DNA from: Maribacter sp.
GTDB taxonomy: Bacteria > Bacteroidota > Bacteroidia > Flavobacteriales > Flavobacteriaceae
Direction: 5' to 3'
Assembly: GCA_018679695.1 (NCBI GenBank)
Contig: JAHHKH010000319.1
Span: 1 to 15,358 of the forward strand
DNA length: 15,358 nucleotides
The stretch's first letter is position 1, and each line of letters opens with the position of its first letter. A program made the translations under genes and the position numbers. A model generated the notes under the pieces. It had not been told where the DNA came from. It made no database searches and was given only the letters and a program-made list of their open reading frames with translations. Positions 14,290 to 15,358 of the stretch are shown piece by piece.

Positions 14290-15156
14290 TTATGCTATAT
14301 GTTTGTGCGCCTTGTATGAAGATCTTACCAATGCGCCACTTTCCACATGTCTAAAACCCATTTTAAGCCCTTCTTCTTCATATTTTTCAAACTGCTCGGG
14401 AAGAATGAATTCTTTTACAGGTAAATGTTTCTTTGAGGGTTGCAGGTATTGACCAATTGTCACCACATCTACGTTCACCTTTCTCAGATCTTCCATTGTT
14501 TCGAGGACTTCTTCCTCAAGTTCCCCAAGGCCCAGCATAATTCCTGATTTTGTGCGGTTTACTCCACTTTTGCTTAAATACCTTAACACCTCCAGACTTC
14601 TTTCATATTTGGCCTGTATACGAACTTCCCTAGTAAGTCTTTTGACCGTTTCCATGTTATGTGAGACTACTTCTGGCTTTACCTCAATTATGCGATCTAA
14701 ATGCCTTTCAATACCTTGAAAATCAGGAATAAGTGTTTCCAGTGTTGTTGAAGGGTTCATTCTGCGTATTGCCTTTACGGTTTCTGACCAGATTATTGAA
14801 CCCATATCCTTCAAATCATCACGATCCACCGAAGTAATCACAGCGTGTTTGATTCCCATGATTTTAATAGATCTTGCTACTTTTTCAGGCTCTGCCCAAT
14901 CAACCGCTGATGGTCGACCCGTTTTAACACCACAAAATCCACAGGAACGGGTGCAGATGTTCCCAAGTATCATGAAGGTCGCTGTACCTTCACCCCAACA
15001 TTCACCCATATTCGGACAACTCCCTGAAGTACATATGGTATGTAAATCGTATTTGTCTACCAATCCTCTTAGTTGGGTGTATTTCTTTCCGGTTGGAAGT
15101 TTAACCCTTAGCCAATTTGGCTTTCCTTTAGGCGGTACTATACTCGTTATGCTCAT
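14290..15156 (-). CDS. lipA: lipoyl synthase
   Basis: This 288-residue radical-SAM enzyme inserts two sulfur atoms into protein-bound octanoyl groups to make the lipoyl cofactor of the 2-oxoacid dehydrogenases and the glycine cleavage system. Both iron-sulfur motifs are complete: the auxiliary cluster C42-X4-C47-X5-C53 (CTSGSCPNMGEC) and the SAM cluster C68-XXX-C72-XX-C75 (CTRSCGFC). The C-terminal RSSY (278-281), which binds the auxiliary cluster, is present. Length is normal and the ATG at 15156 has a promoter box 14 bases upstream. The partner lipB is not in the window. Confidence 0.97.
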   Translation of the reverse strand: MSITSIVPPKGKPNWLRVKLPTGKKYTQLRGLVDKYDLHTICTSGSCPNMGECWGEGTATFMILGNICTRSCGFCGVKTGRPSAVDWAEPEKVARSIKIMGIKHAVITSVDRDDLKDMGSIIWSETVKAIRRMNPSTTLETLIPDFQGIERHLDRIIEVKPEVVSHNMETVKRLTREVRIQAKYERSLEVLRYLSKSGVNRTKSGIMLGLGELEEEVLETMEDLRKVNVDVVTIGQYLQPSKKHLPVKEFILPEQFEKYEEEGLKMGFRHVESGALVRSSYKAHKHIA

Positions 15157-15170
15157 TCTTCAATTTTTGA

Positions 15171-15178
15171 CAAATATA
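15171..15178 (-). promoter_or_regulatory. -7 box for lipA
   Basis: On the minus strand this reads TATATTTG, a match to TANNTTTG, with 14 bases between it and the lipA ATG. It allows lipA to be transcribed independently of the sigma-factor-like gene upstream. Confidence 0.55.
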
Positions 15179-15262
15179 CGAACAAAATTGAGTCGCTATT
15201 CTAGACGGAAAAAGACTTAAAGCACTCCTTAATTAGCTTGGTACAACACGAATTAGAATCGC

Positions 15263-15358
15263 TCAATTATTATTCTTGATAATTTCCGCCAGTAATTTTT
15301 TTGCCCTTAACAGTTTAACTTTTATGTTATTGATGGGTTCCTTAAGTTTAGTGGCAAT
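15263..15358 (-). CDS. C-terminal end of a probable ECF sigma factor
   Basis: Reading the minus strand from the window edge gives 31 open codons and a TGA: a start IATKLKEPINNIKVKLLRAK and then a KLLAEIIKNNN tail. This resembles the end of sigma-70 region 4, where a helix-turn-helix with the pattern IAXXLXXPXXTVKXRLXRARKXL is followed by a short tail. The gene runs out of the window, so length, region 2 and group cannot be judged. It lies about 106 bases upstream of lipA in the same direction. Another helix-turn-helix protein cannot be fully excluded. Confidence 0.65.
   Translation of the reverse strand: MATKLKEPINNIKVKLLRAKKLLAEIIKNNN

Noticed and set aside
14252..14452. 66-codon plus-strand frame at the 3' end of lipA
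   Set aside because: It overlaps the conserved RSSY end of lipA in antisense and has no recognisable protein features.
14849..15220. 123-codon plus-strand open frame antisense to lipA
   Set aside because: lipA on the other strand has complete iron-sulfur motifs over the same bases; this frame has no family features.
1..15358. Defence system, prophage, transposon or CRISPR array
   Set aside because: No transposase, integrase, repeat array, toxin-antitoxin pair or nuclease was seen; all large frames are assigned to core or envelope functions.

Overview
The window looks like a chromosomal core region of a member of the Bacteroidota, most likely a marine-type Flavobacteriaceae. This rests on three things: the AT-rich coding style; the protein families (M1 peptidase with the WYWRGWF block, a Nif3-like protein paired with a zinc-ribbon-like coiled-coil protein, a TPR hybrid histidine kinase, a DUF4174 protein, kynurenine-pathway enzymes); and the repeated TANNTTTG promoter element typical of Bacteroidota, found about 4-20 bases upstream of many start codons with no clear Shine-Dalgarno sequence. 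No mobile element, CRISPR array, phage gene or rRNA is visible.

Layout. Bases 1-633: 3' end of an M1-family metallopeptidase and its intrinsic terminator. 666-1590: a TatA-like protein and a PAP2 phosphatase, probably co-transcribed. 1553-2194 (minus): an O-methyltransferase whose 3' end overlaps the PAP2 gene. 2265-5263: a GNAT acetyltransferase, kynureninase (kynU) and an MFS transporter. 5272-5943 (minus): a lipoprotein. 6078-6626: a short ClpP-type serine protease with its own promoter and terminator. 6883-8223: kynurenine 3-monooxygenase. 8220-8657 (minus): a secreted DUF4174 protein. 8741-10623 (minus): a two-gene operon of a Nif3-like protein and a coiled-coil protein related to C4 zinc-ribbon proteins. 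10668-11666: LpxK. 11656-13878 (minus): a membrane-bound TPR hybrid histidine kinase. 14290-15156 (minus): lipoyl synthase. 15263-15358 (minus): what looks like the C-terminus of an ECF sigma factor.

How the genes work together. KynU and the monooxygenase are successive steps of tryptophan/kynurenine breakdown, giving 3-hydroxyanthranilate (a precursor of quinolinate and NAD) or anthranilate. They are about 2.8 kb apart, with an MFS transporter, a lipoprotein and a ClpP paralogue between them. LpxK belongs to lipid A synthesis, LipA to cofactor synthesis, TatA to protein export and PAP2 to lipid or undecaprenyl phosphate turnover. The rest are signalling or poorly characterised envelope proteins.

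Most of the window is ordinary housekeeping DNA, and I do not see a clearly new multi-gene system. The points most worth a second look are: the zinc-ribbon-family protein that has lost all four zinc-ligand cysteines; the solitary minimal ClpP; a Nif3 protein with a changed metal-site motif; three convergent gene pairs whose ends overlap; and two terminators that share the same stem base.
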